Of a stretch of 64,000 nt of DNA, positions 22,564 to 32,311 are shown in pieces. The notes under the pieces were generated by a model that was not told where the DNA came from, made no database searches, and worked only from the letters and a program-made list of their open reading frames with translations. The DNA is from Plectosphaerella cucumerina (taxonomy: Eukaryota; Ascomycota; Sordariomycetes; Glomerellales; Plectosphaerellaceae), in NCBI GenBank assembly GCA_020746995.1, contig JAGPXD010000003.1, positions 3,410,001 to 3,474,000 of the forward strand. The letters are read 5' to 3'. How positions within the stretch are numbered: the stretch's first letter is position 1; each line of letters opens with the position of its first letter. Both the position numbers and the translations under genes were made by a program.

Positions 22564-23089
22564 GCGGGACACCTGGAGGGAAAAGGCAGGAAGCGGGATG
22601 GCCCCGGGAGGCCGTGGTGTAGTATGAACCCTACTCGCTGTACACAGTTCGTTTGTAGCCGAGGCAGCGGCGCATCGGAACCGCAGACGGTCGTTCCGGC
22701 GCCGCCAACCCAGATCATGCCTACCCGAGTGTTCGTGCTGATGTCCTCCCCCAGATGATTGCTGCATCCTGGCCTCTCTGCCCTTGTCATTCTTCCAGCA
22801 TTGGTCCTGACTTTGACCTGCAGTAGTTGCCGTATCTTGTTTGCTGGACAAGGGCGAAGATCCGGCCATCTTCCGGCGTTTCGACGACCTGAACATGATG
22901 TGCCTCCTCAGCATGCAAGCTGAACTACGCAGTCTTGAGGTCCAGTATCACGATCAGTGCAAAAAAGACAGCGAGCTCACCGTAGGAGACGCCGCGAACT
23001 GCCCGACACACTTCAAATCTTTGCATCCAAATTTGACAAGTTAGGTGATCCCGTCTTTCCACGCCTACCTACTCTGCTACTCATGTCGT
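22564..23089. other. Convergent 3' intergenic region
   Basis: This 526-bp region between the MetAP2 stop and the stop of the first DUF3445 gene has no supported gene or regulatory element. Confidence 0.45.
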
Positions 23090-24292
23090 CTACCAGGGGT
23101 ACTTCCTAATCTCCTCTTCCTTCTCCAGTCTCAACCCCCTATCCAGCTGTTTCTGATGTTCCGCATCAAGATACTCCAGCAGCACCTTCTCGTACTTTTC
23201 TCTTCCCTTGTATATACTCACCTTCTCATCCCAGCTACGGATCGCGCTCGCCAGACGCCCAGGCACATAATCTTCCTGCGCAATATCGGTAATAGGGTGG
23301 AAATACGTGCGGATTGTGAAGATGACCGCCTTTGTCTTGGGAAGACGTCGAAGCGTCTGCCGCTCCGAGCGAAACCAATGATGCTGGACGGCCCTGTCCT
23401 TCTCCGCGGTGCTCCAGCTCACCTCAGTGCTGTCCTCGTCCCCGATGCTCCAGCTCCAGGGAAGAGAATCATCAACTTGGATGAAGTAGTTGTTCCGCGC
23501 ATAAAGCTGGTCGCACCGCAGCCGTTTGAAAAAGTTGGCCATACCGCGGTGCAGCTTCTCGTTGTAGTGCGGGACGTCACCGGACGTATGGATCTTCTCG
23601 AGGGGCATTCCCAGCTTGTCCGAGAGCCGCCAGAAACCAGCAAGGAGAATTGCACCGGCTAACAGGTAGTACTGGCCGTCGGGACGCTCAATCATAATAG
23701 CTAAATCGTCCTGGACCAGCCTGGCGGCAATCGCCATTGGGTCTTCGCGCAGAGGTCGCTCCACGATATTGAATGACTCTCCCGTCCAGAGGTTGTCGAT
23801 TCCCACGGCAGTCCGTTGGAAGAGGCTAGGGTAGCGCGCGGGAAGATAGCTGGCCAGTTCATCGAGAAGCTCGATGGCGGCTGGGTATGCATCTGGATGT
23901 GTATAGACGCACTTATCCGTTCTTTCGAGAAGTCGAGCAGCCTTGTCTGCGTGGAATTTGGGGAATTGGTTGTCCAACTCGATCCATTCCTCCGACTGGA
24001 TAGACCGGAGTCCCATAGTGACGTTGTACTTTGGACCATAGCGGAATGCACGGTACGGCAGCGGTTTGGTTGATTCGATGGACCAGTTATGGTAGGGAGA
24101 CGGTACTGGAAACTTGTAGTCTTTGGGCGTTGGTGACTCGGACGGCTGGAGTTGTCTCGGATGTCTCGACAACAGGGGCCACCGGTCACGAAGCCGGGGA
24201 GACTGAAGGAGGCGGAAGACGGCCAGGAGAGTCATGAGTGCAAAGGGTAAAACGGCCAGCCAAGGGCCGCCGAGAATCAAAAGCCAACCCAT
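23090..24292 (-). CDS. DUF3445 (HODM alpha-like heme N-demethylase family) protein, copy A
   Basis: An intronless frame of 400 residues starts at the ATG at 24292; the longer frame to 24376 begins with TTG. Residues 1-28 form a single membrane anchor (GWLLILGGPWLAVLPFALM). The soluble domain has family landmarks: PYRAFRYGPKYNVTMGL, EEWIELD, LVQDDLAIMI, GAILLAGFWRLSDKLGMPLEKIH, and RRLPKTKAVIFTIRTYFHPI near the C-terminus. The family (PF11927) includes the PAS-fold heme subunit of bacterial dimethylamine monooxygenase, which oxidises an N-methyl group to formaldehyde. Activity of the fungal branch is not established. A paralog lies at 27695-29259. A shared promoter with the cupin gene at 24810 carries GATAAG. 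The anchor suggests an ER face location with a microsomal electron donor; that is inference. Confidence 0.82.
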   Translation of the reverse strand: MGWLLILGGPWLAVLPFALMTLLAVFRLLQSPRLRDRWPLLSRHPRQLQPSESPTPKDYKFPVPSPYHNWSIESTKPLPYRAFRYGPKYNVTMGLRSIQSEEWIELDNQFPKFHADKAARLLERTDKCVYTHPDAYPAAIELLDELASYLPARYPSLFQRTAVGIDNLWTGESFNIVERPLREDPMAIAARLVQDDLAIMIERPDGQYYLLAGAILLAGFWRLSDKLGMPLEKIHTSGDVPHYNEKLHRGMANFFKRLRCDQLYARNNYFIQVDDSLPWSWSIGDEDSTEVSWSTAEKDRAVQHHWFRSERQTLRRLPKTKAVIFTIRTYFHPITDIAQEDYVPGRLASAIRSWDEKVSIYKGREKYEKVLLEYLDAEHQKQLDRGLRLEKEEEIRKYPW

Positions 24293-24809
24293 GAGTGGGT
24301 GATTCGAGAGAGGATGAAGGGGGAGGAGAACGACTGGAAAGTCTTCGAAATCGTAAGATGTCCTGAAACTTTTCAAAACCAGAATGCCTAAATACTACTG
24401 GAACAATACAGTTGAATTCCCAAAATCTGTGCCCTTTGACTGTTATCTCATCTGTAACCTCAAGGGATTGACCGGTGTTCTGCAACGTGTGTCGAGACCT
24501 ATCCACATTGAGGAAGATAACCCGCCGAGGGTGCGGGGAGAGATAAGGAGCCACCTCCGGAAGCTTTCACCTAAAGAGGGAATCCCCAGAACCAATCCAA
24601 ATCAGGTATCAAGTTGGACGGTAGACGAACTAGTAAGTCAACAGCGATGATGCCTAGGTACCCAGGTAGGTCTGGCCGTGTGGTACTCTTCGTTCTGGGT
24701 CAGATGTGCGCAGCATAAAAAGCTGCTCGTGAATAATCACCCAAGACGTCACGCAGAGCTATTCGCTTTCCCCTCTTCATCCTCATCCACATCTACATCT
24801 TCTGCAATC
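24293..24809. promoter_or_regulatory. Divergent promoter of DUF3445-A and EutQ-like cupin with GATA sites
   Basis: This 517-bp region serves two divergent genes. It has a full GATAAG at 24542-24547 and GATAA cores at 24516-24520 (+) and 24443-24448 (-), the core bound by AreA/NIT2-type nitrogen regulators. A TATA-like CATAAAAAG at about 24714-24722 sits 90 bp before the cupin start. Function of the sites is inferred. Confidence 0.5.
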
Positions 24810-25166
24810 ATGGCAGCTTTCCAGCACTTTTCGCAGGCGCAGTCTGCCTTCAACATCCCTCTCCTCGCCGGGGACAACGCCTATCTTGGCGACGTCTTCT
24901 CCAGCGACAAGACAAACCCGGAAAAGCCCATCTCAGCCGGGCTCTTTCGCCTCAAGAAGGGCGAGCCATTGACGTACACGTACAAGTACGACGAGATGAA
25001 GATCATCCTCGAAGGCGACTATACCATCTCCGATGAGACCGGCCAGTCCGTCACCGCCAAGCCCGGCGATGTCTTCTACTTCCCCGCTGGGGCCACCATC
25101 ACTTTCACCACGACCGACTACGGATTGGCCTTCTACTGCGGCCAGCGGAAACACAGCGATTTTTGA
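24810..25166 (+). CDS. EutQ-like single-domain cupin
   Basis: An intronless 118-residue protein from the ATG at 24810. It is one small cupin barrel: SAGLFRLKKGEPLTYTYKYDEMKIILEGDYTISDE forms the first half and AKPGDVFYFPAGATITF the second, the G-D-x4-P-x-G turn being typical. It resembles the ethanolamine utilisation EutQ-type cupins that are common in fungi as stand-alone proteins. The usual paired metal histidines of other cupins are replaced (YKYDE), as in EutQ relatives, so metal binding is doubtful. It has no signal peptide. It lies between two DUF3445 genes and beside a regulator, which suggests a role in the same amine pathway, possibly as a binding or acetate-kinase-like accessory. 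The exact role is unknown. Confidence 0.82.
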   Translation: MAAFQHFSQAQSAFNIPLLAGDNAYLGDVFSSDKTNPEKPISAGLFRLKKGEPLTYTYKYDEMKIILEGDYTISDETGQSVTAKPGDVFYFPAGATITFTTTDYGLAFYCGQRKHSDF

Positions 25167-25350
25167 GGGCGCAGATTCAGCTCGGAGAAGGGGGCTATTG
25201 ATGGAGAAGACGATACAGTATCATTGATCATTACATACATGATGTGACTTCAATTTTGCTCCAATATGAAGAACATACGCTTGCCAAGGTGATTCATTCT
25301 TTCGTCAGTGGTGTCTTCAAAGTTGCAACCGAGAATAGTGATGACAGAAA

Positions 25351-27264
25351 CTAGCCAAACAATGACCGTAGATCGTTCCACTCCATGACATCAATCCAAT
25401 GCACCACGTATAGGCCGTCGCCTCCAATGTCGTTATCGTACGATCTCCAGATGGCGGAGACGAGCTCCTTTGCCACCACGATGGGGGCAGGTGGCAGGCT
25501 GCTCTCGAAGACCCCGAGACGCTTCATTATGAAATGCCGTGCTCGGCTGATCTGAAGAGACGTTTCCGAAGGAGAGTCTGAAGAGATGGCGCTGCCAGAG
25601 CTTGTGAGCTGCGTGACATAGGAAGTGAGGCTGTTGAGTTCGTGGAGAGGCGTTTGAGGCCGAGGTTGAGAGAATGTGTCCGATCCCATCCATCCACCCA
25701 GAGACATCATGTCCAGTCGAAGTGATGCAGGGAGCTCCATTGACTCGACAGGCACATCGGCAGAATGGCGCAATCCTGTGCTGGCGGAGATGTACAGCAA
25801 TGGCTGTATCACGCGGCTGCCCGACGATGGGGGAATCTGCTCCAAAATCCCGACGAGGTGCAGTGCCAGCGGCACAATCCAGTCAGCCCACAAGGTGGCG
25901 TCAGTGGGCGGTGCGTTTGCAGCCGGAAGCCGGTGCAAGGCGAGCTCGGGGAAGGTCTGATACAAGTGCAGCAGGGACGACACCCGGTAGGCCTCGGCGG
26001 TCATCGTCAGGTGTGATTCCGGGGTCGCCGAGTCTCCGGTATCGCCGACGAGCTGATCTGGAATGAATTCCAAGGCTAGTAGCTTCTCTTCTAGACTCTG
26101 GGCTCTCAGCAAGTCCTCCATTGTTGCCGCAAAGGACATTTGTGGATCGACGGGGTTTCTGAGCCGGGATCTTGTGTTCCTGCACAGCCTGATTGATTCA
26201 GCAAACAGACGAGACGAAAGCGTTGAAACTCCGGTCCACGGATGAAGCATCTTGCCACTGGAACCAAGGAGGTCCACAGATCCCAGGCTGCGTGCCTCAT
26301 CATCGAGGAGGCTCGTCTTTTGTTCGTCACTGACAACAGCCAGCAGCATCTCGCAATACGCCATACTTTGGTTGAAGTATGCCAGCAGCTCCGAACTTGA
26401 ATCGCTCCAGGTAGTGACAGGCTGAGAGTTGAGCCGCTGGAGCAGATTTCGCAACTCCCTGAAGAAAGGCAACCCCAGACCTCGCGAGTCGACCCAGCAA
26501 ATTGTCGTTCCCAGGCAGAACATGGCGAAAAGAACGCCTGTGGGTATGGTGCAGAAGACTTGTTGACTCTTCACCGCCTCGAGCTCAGCTTGGATGAACT
26601 CGGTCGCTCTCGACATGAGACGGAGAGAGGCTTGCCGTAGGCTGGGTAAGCGCGAGGCCAGGAACGACGCTGACATGCTCTCAAGAGCGCTGTTGACCGT
26701 GGCGGAGCTCTGCCATAGCTCGATGGCGATCTTGCGGTTCCAGTTCGAATCCGAATCAAACCCGGACCAGGCTGGACACACCTCCTGAAACCAGTTGACG
26801 ATGAATGCCGAGGAGTTGTCGGTGAGGAAGGATGTGACCAAGCGAGGGGCAGGTTGAACATGTTGTCCTTCGATTGATGATGATGGCCCGGTCAATGAAA
26901 TCGAACTCTCGCTATGCCTCCGTTGCTGCTCGTCGCCGAGATCTTTCAGCGGTGGGCTTGAACGAGAAGCGCGAGAGGCTCTCCGCTCACGGTTGCGGGC
27001 GGAGTTGCGCCGGGCGGTCGAAGTATCGGGAGAGACTCGTGATGTGGATGCAGGTGGCTCGAATGTCAGATGCTTGAAGGTCCATTTCGCCCCAGACGGG
27101 TATCCTCCGCACTCGAGACCTTTGGCGGCGCATCGCCTGCAAGTTGGACGTGTCTCGTCACATTTCGAGTGCTTTTCCTTGCAGGTCACGCAGCCCGATC
27201 GCGATCGGAGTGGTTGCTGGGTGTTGCTGGACGTTGACTTTGCGTTCGGCTGTTGAGAGATCAT
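25351..27264 (-). CDS. Zn2Cys6 transcription factor in the DUF3445/ammonium transporter cluster
   Basis: An intronless frame gives 637 residues from the ATG at 27264; upstream in-frame codons to 27375 look like leader. The zinc cluster C-x2-C-x6-C-x6-C-x2-C-x6-C (GCVTCKEKHSKCDETRPTC) lies near residues 24-52, followed by a Ser/Arg-rich linker. The rest resembles the fungal_trans_2 acyl-CoA/sterol-type regulator domain: PAWSGFDSDSNWNRKIAIELW, MSASFLASRLPSLRQASLR, and TIAMAFRLWAR-like positions are weakly matched. It should be a nuclear DNA-binding regulator. It sits in the middle of the cluster, downstream of DUF3445-B on the same strand and convergent with the cupin. Two GATAAG sites in its own promoter suggest that it is itself under nitrogen control. 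Confidence 0.88.
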   Translation of the reverse strand: MISQQPNAKSTSSNTQQPLRSRSGCVTCKEKHSKCDETRPTCRRCAAKGLECGGYPSGAKWTFKHLTFEPPASTSRVSPDTSTARRNSARNRERRASRASRSSPPLKDLGDEQQRRHSESSISLTGPSSSIEGQHVQPAPRLVTSFLTDNSSAFIVNWFQEVCPAWSGFDSDSNWNRKIAIELWQSSATVNSALESMSASFLASRLPSLRQASLRLMSRATEFIQAELEAVKSQQVFCTIPTGVLFAMFCLGTTICWVDSRGLGLPFFRELRNLLQRLNSQPVTTWSDSSSELLAYFNQSMAYCEMLLAVVSDEQKTSLLDDEARSLGSVDLLGSSGKMLHPWTGVSTLSSRLFAESIRLCRNTRSRLRNPVDPQMSFAATMEDLLRAQSLEEKLLALEFIPDQLVGDTGDSATPESHLTMTAEAYRVSSLLHLYQTFPELALHRLPAANAPPTDATLWADWIVPLALHLVGILEQIPPSSGSRVIQPLLYISASTGLRHSADVPVESMELPASLRLDMMSLGGWMGSDTFSQPRPQTPLHELNSLTSYVTQLTSSGSAISSDSPSETSLQISRARHFIMKRLGVFESSLPPAPIVVAKELVSAIWRSYDNDIGGDGLYVVHWIDVMEWNDLRSLFG

Positions 27265-27694
27265 CGTAAAAGGGATGGACCTTTGAGATGGAGGAAGCGA
27301 GGCTAGCCCTCGGCAATTGGCGAGGTCATCTGGGTCGACGCGATAGCCACCGCGACATCTGGTGTCCAGATCCACGGAAGCTTGCGAATACTGAGGTACG
27401 CGTGTGCTGGCGATGAAGGAGCAAAGATGGGGGAACGCGAATACCGCGCGAAAGTGCCGTCCCGATACCTACTAAGGCAAGTACAGATAAGGACGTCGTC
27501 GTGCACGACGGGAGATAAGGGGGACCGGACACTGAGCACCCCCGTATCTACCCCGCGTTAGGCGGTCCCACAACGATGGTGAGTGACCCTGGCTGACCCC
27601 AATTGACGGCACTGGCAGGCCGCCCGTCACGACGACGTTCTGGTTCAAGAAAGTTATGGATTCATCATTGAAACTAAGCAGCATTCATCTCCTC
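27265..27694. promoter_or_regulatory. Promoter of the cluster regulator with two GATAAG sites
   Basis: GATAAG occurs at 27486-27491 and 27514-27519, 28 bp apart on the same strand, about 220-255 bp upstream of the regulator start. Paired sites of this spacing are typical of AreA/NIT2 targets. The left part also serves as the 3' flank of DUF3445-B. Confidence 0.5.
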
Positions 27695-29259
27695 TCAGCA
27701 GTATCGCCATTTCTTCTCCCATCCTCGGAAGAAAGGTGCCTCTGCCAACGTTTGCACCGTCCATTCGTTCTCCATCATGCCCGTTTCAACCTGAAAACGC
27801 TGGTATTCCCGGAGAGTGGGCTTGGCGACGTGTTGAACGTGCCAGGTCCCCTTATACTTCATTATGTTCTCTTTTCCCTCATCGAGGACCTTCAGAAGTA
27901 GCGATGGGACGTAAGGCTCGCTCTTGAACTCGGTCATGGGCGTGAACAAAGCCTTGAAGTTAAAGACGATGGCACCAGACAGCGGCAAACGTCGGAGCGT
28001 CTGCCAATCAACGCGCAAATAGACATCTTCGGGCCTAAGTGTCGGGTTTTGCGTGGATCGGTGTGCGAAATCGGGATGTTCCGCGGGGATGAAGAGGGGT
28101 TGTCCAACCTCGAGACCCCAGGAGCCGCGCTGGATGGGTTTGTCTGTCGGCATCTTGGTGAAGAATCTGGCATGTCAACTAGGTCAGCAACCATGTTCTT
28201 TCCCCTTATAAGTAAAACCGACGCAGACTGACCGATCCATGCTGAGCTCCATTTTCTCTTTGTAGTCCGGAACGTGCGTGTGGATGCCGGGAAGCCCCAT
28301 ACCCATTTTCTCGCTCAACTTCCATCCGACCGATGAGCATATCACGCCGGCACGGAGGACATAGCGCCCTGTCTCTGGATCGCGCAGCATGATGCCAAAG
28401 TCCTCGGGAACATTGTTGAGGAGTACCTCGAGCGGGGCCATCTTGGACAAGTCTGTCTCCGTGTTGAGGATCTTGTTGATCAAGATGTATCCCTCCAGCT
28501 TGTACTGATTTGGATACCTGGCCACGAGAAACTGCAGCACCATCTCCATGAGTTCTTTGCAAGCGAGCTCTGAGCCTGGCAGACTCTCAAGGACGTGCGT
28601 GCCATTCTCGCGGAATAAGTCTTGTCGCTGGATAACCCGGGCACGATATGTTTTCTCGAGTTCAATCCAGAAATCAACATCCATCTTGGACAACGCTAAG
28701 AAAGGGTCTGGTTAGCTTCTGCCCTCAGTGGTATACAAACAAAGACATGCGGTAACTCACACATTGTCTGATGATAGGCCCATCGAAAAGGCCGATATGG
28801 TCGAGGAAGAGCCTTGTCCACATCGAAATCTACCAGGGGCGCAGGCAGAGGAACTCCAGAGAGCTTCGCATAGTCTGGGAAGTTTCCCAGAGACCGAATA
28901 TCGGCGATGCTGAAACCGGTGAAGTTGAACAGCCAGGGCTCGCATTGGCGATAGTCAGAGTTGAGCGGTACCAACGGTTTCGAGGTCGAGGCCAAATCCA
29001 CCACTTTGACTTCAGCAACTCCCGGTGACGGGTCAGAGAAACATGATTTGTGGAGTGGGGGAAATGCAGTCGTGTAGTTGTCCTTCTCCGAACCGCCCGG
29101 TTTTGCTTGTGAAGGCGCAGAAGTGCGCCTGACTACTGTCGAGGTTTTTCGTTTGGTGAGAAAGTCATTGGTGAGATAGACCAAGCCCGTTATGCAGGCT
29201 GCAACCACTAGTAGCACAATGACACCGCTCTCACGTCGAAGCTCCAGGTCCAGGAACAT
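27695..29259 (-). CDS. DUF3445 (HODM alpha-like heme N-demethylase family) protein, copy B
   Basis: Exons 29259-28761, 28695-28233 and 28166-27695 join to 477 residues; both introns are 65-66 bp. Residues 12-30 are a membrane anchor (GVIVLLVVAACITGLVYL) followed by a basic stretch and a linker to about residue 120. The family domain then shows RPYRPFRWAYHQTMSLSKM (the splice falls inside it), FWIELEKTY, APLEVLLNNVPEDFGIML, GVICSSVGWKLSEKMGMGLPGIHTHVPDYK and TLRRLPLSGAIVFNFKALFTPM. It differs from copy A in the core motif, YHQTM here against YNVTM there, so they are old paralogs with probably different substrates. The gene is divergent from the ammonium transporter, which shares a GATAAG-rich 1-kb promoter. 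Oxidative N-demethylation is inferred from PF11927 family knowledge. Confidence 0.84.
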
Positions 29260-30258
29260 GTTTGTAGTGTGCGGTCAATGCTGGTGCTGCGGTGTGAATT
29301 TTCCTGTTTGCTGAGATCCAATGCTTGCAACATGATATTCAAATATCTGTTGGTTGATCATGTTCGTCACTCCAACGAGTTTCCTGCCCCCTCTCCAACC
29401 GCACGCCCACCACCTCAGATAAGCACATGAGGGGTACCTAGGTTGTGCCGCTGCAGGCAAGTCTCACCAAAATCAGGAATGCTTCTCGGAGCATGGCAAT
29501 AGGATGGCTCTAGCCAGCCAGTACGGGTTCAAATCTGGCACGGTGACAATCTTGAAGCTGATAGGAGTGGGAGCTCGTGGTGGTTGTACCAACCTCGAGA
29601 TGTGCAACCCCACCACTCAATGGAGTAAGCCTTCGCGGCAGACCGGATAGCCTAGCTTGATTTGTCCGACCCCGGATGAACACCAAGTCCTCTCACCCAC
29701 GCGGCGATGCTCGGCATCTGTGTGTCGACGATAAACAACGTCATCCTGACCAGTAAGGAGCTCGCGATGACATTACAAGGGGGCTGTGACAAGCCATGGC
29801 CAAATGGAGTCTACTTCGGCCGGGGAGTGCAGATAAGTCCGTCGTCTTCGCCCATCCCCTGAGACGGGATCTTGCCGACGACGACGGCGTAGCTCGCATC
29901 ACCCCTTTCCCCAATCCCGTGCGACTCATTCAGCCAGGAGGTCGGGCCAATCAGCGACCACAAACTTATCTCACCACCCTGTATCGAGGCGACCTTCTGT
30001 CTCAGGGCCTCATGGCACCTCGGTATCTACAGGACGAATAATACGGCGTAGGGAAATAAGCTTATCTTGACAAGTGCCCATTGATTCCGGTGCGGCGGTT
30101 GGTGTTGACACCTCTGGTCCTAGGTTCTGGAAGGGATATAAACCTACTCTGGTTTCTCAGCCCGGCGGCCAGCGGGAACGCATGGTCATCGACAAGCCTT
30201 GATCAGGGATACCAGTCTTGTTTTTTTTTTAGAAAGAGAGAGAAAAGTACCCCCCAAA
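29260..30258. promoter_or_regulatory. Divergent promoter of DUF3445-B and ammonium transporter, GATAAG-rich
   Basis: Four GATAAG sites were read: 29418-29423 (+), 29832-29837 (+), 29965-29970 (-) and 30061-30066 (-). Further GATAA/GATAG cores occur at about 29552, 29645 and 29732. A TATA-like GATATAAAC lies at 30134-30142, about 120 bp before the transporter ATG. The pattern fits nitrogen (AreA/NIT2) control of both genes. Confidence 0.55.
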
Positions 30259-31957
30259 ATGGCAGAAGTCATACCAATCACCGAATGGCCCGAATACAGT
30301 GTCGACCCAACTGGCGGCAATCCCATCACGCACGACCTCAATGCCCCGTACGACAAGGTCAGGAATACCCCCAGACAGAGTGAGGATGACTAGGGAACCA
30401 TTACTTTTGATCTAATACAAGGAATACAGGGTGATCTATGTTGGATCCTTGTTTGCACGATACTATGCTGGCAAATCACGCCGGCGATCGGCTTCCTCTA
30501 TGCCGGCATGCACCGGAGGAAATCTGCATTGACCATGGTCTTCCAGTCTCTGTTTTGTGCTTGCGCCTGCGGCCTTCAGTACTGGATCTACGGCGCCTCT
30601 CTCTATCAGTCTCGCGTGACAAACCCAATTCTTGGCGATGTCTCCCTCGCTGGCTTCCGCAACCTCCTCGCTTCGCCATCCATGGCCAACGCCGACATCC
30701 CAGACATTCTGTGTAGGATCATGATTGCAACATTCTTTCCGTGCTCTCCACTGACAAGAGTGCGGCACAGACGCTGCTTTTGGCGCCACCTTTGTTACCG
30801 CCACCGCAATGATCTTGGCCGGCGCCATGCTGGAGCGCGGTCGGCTGTGGCCGAGTATGCTGTTCCTCCTGTGCTGGACGACTTTTGTCTACTATGTGTA
30901 TGTACTTCATGCTTCTTCTTCCGCTATAACGGTACTAATTCTGTGCAGTCTGGCGCACTGGGAGTGGAACCCAAGCGGCTGGCTCTTCAAGCTGGGCCTG
31001 TATGATTTTGCAGGATCGGGACCAGTCCATATCGCAAGCGGCTTCGCCGCCCTCGCTTGGTCCCTCATGCTCGGCCCACGCCTTGTAGAGGGCACCCAAA
31101 CTGGAGGCAGAGTCCACTACAAGCCTCACAACCCGCTGCTGATGTGTCTCGGCACCATCCTCATCTGGTTCGGGTGGTTTGCCTTCAACGGCGCCAGCAC
31201 GGCAAATCTCAGCCTCCGATCCATCTATGTGGTCGTGAATACAAACTTTGCTGCTTGTGCCGGAGGTATCACATGGGTTCTCCTCGATTACCTCTACATC
31301 AGAAAGTTCAGCCTCGTCGGGTTCTGCTCCGGCATCATCTCTGGACTAGTTGGCATTACCCCAGCCGCAGGCTTTGGTGAGTCTTACACATCAACGCCTC
31401 CATCAAGGAATCATGGAAATTCTGACATTTGATGTCCAGTCCGCGTCTATATCTCCCCCGTCGTCGGCCTCGTAACCACAGTCTGCTGCTTCTACACCGC
31501 CCGATACAAGCACCTGATCTCCGTCGACGATGGTCTGGATATTTTCGCCATCCATGGCGTCGGCGGCTACGTGGGCGACATCCTCACCGGCATCTTCGCG
31601 GACAAATTTGTCCCGGCCCTTGACGGAGTCAGCGGAGACATGTATCTGGGAGGTTGGTGGAACGGGCACTGGAAGCAAGTCGGCTTCCAGTTCGCGGGAG
31701 CGACGACTTGTGCGGCCTGGTCGTTTGTGATCTCCTGCATCTTGCTGTTCGTCATCAACAAAATTCCCGGTATGCACCTGCGTGCCAGCGAGTCGACCGA
31801 GGTCATGGGGCTGGACTTCGCATACTTGGAGGACGCGGACTGGGAGTATGAGGGTGGGCTGGTCATTCATAATGGACAGGCTGTGCAGAGTAGACAGGGG
31901 TCGGACCAGAGTGCTACGTCAGAGTCAGGGCCTGGGAAGGATGAGAAGCAGTCCTGA
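30259..31957 (+). CDS. Amt/Mep-family ammonium transporter
   Basis: Five exons (30259-30357, 30430-30712, 30771-30897, 30949-31376, 31440-31957) join to 484 residues. The N-terminus keeps the fungal Mep opening TGGNPITHDLNAPYDK. About 11 membrane segments follow. The pore twin histidines are kept: H197 in DFAGSGPVHIASGFAALAWS and H351 in DIFAIHGVGGYVGDILTGIF. HWEWNPSGW and AFNGASTANLS are also typical. The C-terminal tail (about 60 residues) is shorter than in yeast Mep2. TM1 reads FLYAGMHRRKSALTM where the common form is F-x-SGLxRRKSAL, and the first loop is divergent, so this is a diverged paralog. It should move ammonium, and Mep proteins also carry methylammonium. It is divergent from DUF3445-B, suggesting a joint role in amine nitrogen use. 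Confidence 0.93.
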
Positions 31958-32311
31958 TTCAACAGCAGGCGTTTGGAAGCGAGATGGGCCCCTCGCTTTG
32001 TGCTAGGCCTCTGGATGAGTACGTACCTAATCGACCGTATGCCCTTCGGGCGGGATCGAGTGTCATTCGTGTTGATGCTCCGCTCATATCAAATTCTCAA
32101 TATTAGCTCATTGATGCCGCCGTTGTGTCGTGTTCCAGCTTTCCGATGGGGAAATTCGTATCTTCGATTGCGATGATTACATGTAGTGTCGTATTGATTT
32201 GGCGTTTCTCCTCAAGTAGACCCCCCCCCCCCCCCCCCCCCAGCGTCCCTATGTGCTCGGCATGTAGTGCAACACCATTGTCGACCTCGTTCAGTTGCCC
32301 GACGCCTATGG
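31958..32311. other. Convergent 3' intergenic region with poly-C run
   Basis: This 354-bp region lies between the ends of the transporter and the SDR genes. It contains a 21-base run of C at 32221-32241; otherwise nothing was seen. Confidence 0.6.
32221..32241. repeat. Homopolymer, 21 C
   Basis: An uninterrupted run of 21 C bases in non-coding DNA. Such a run is prone to length errors in both replication and sequencing, so its exact length is uncertain. Confidence 0.95.
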
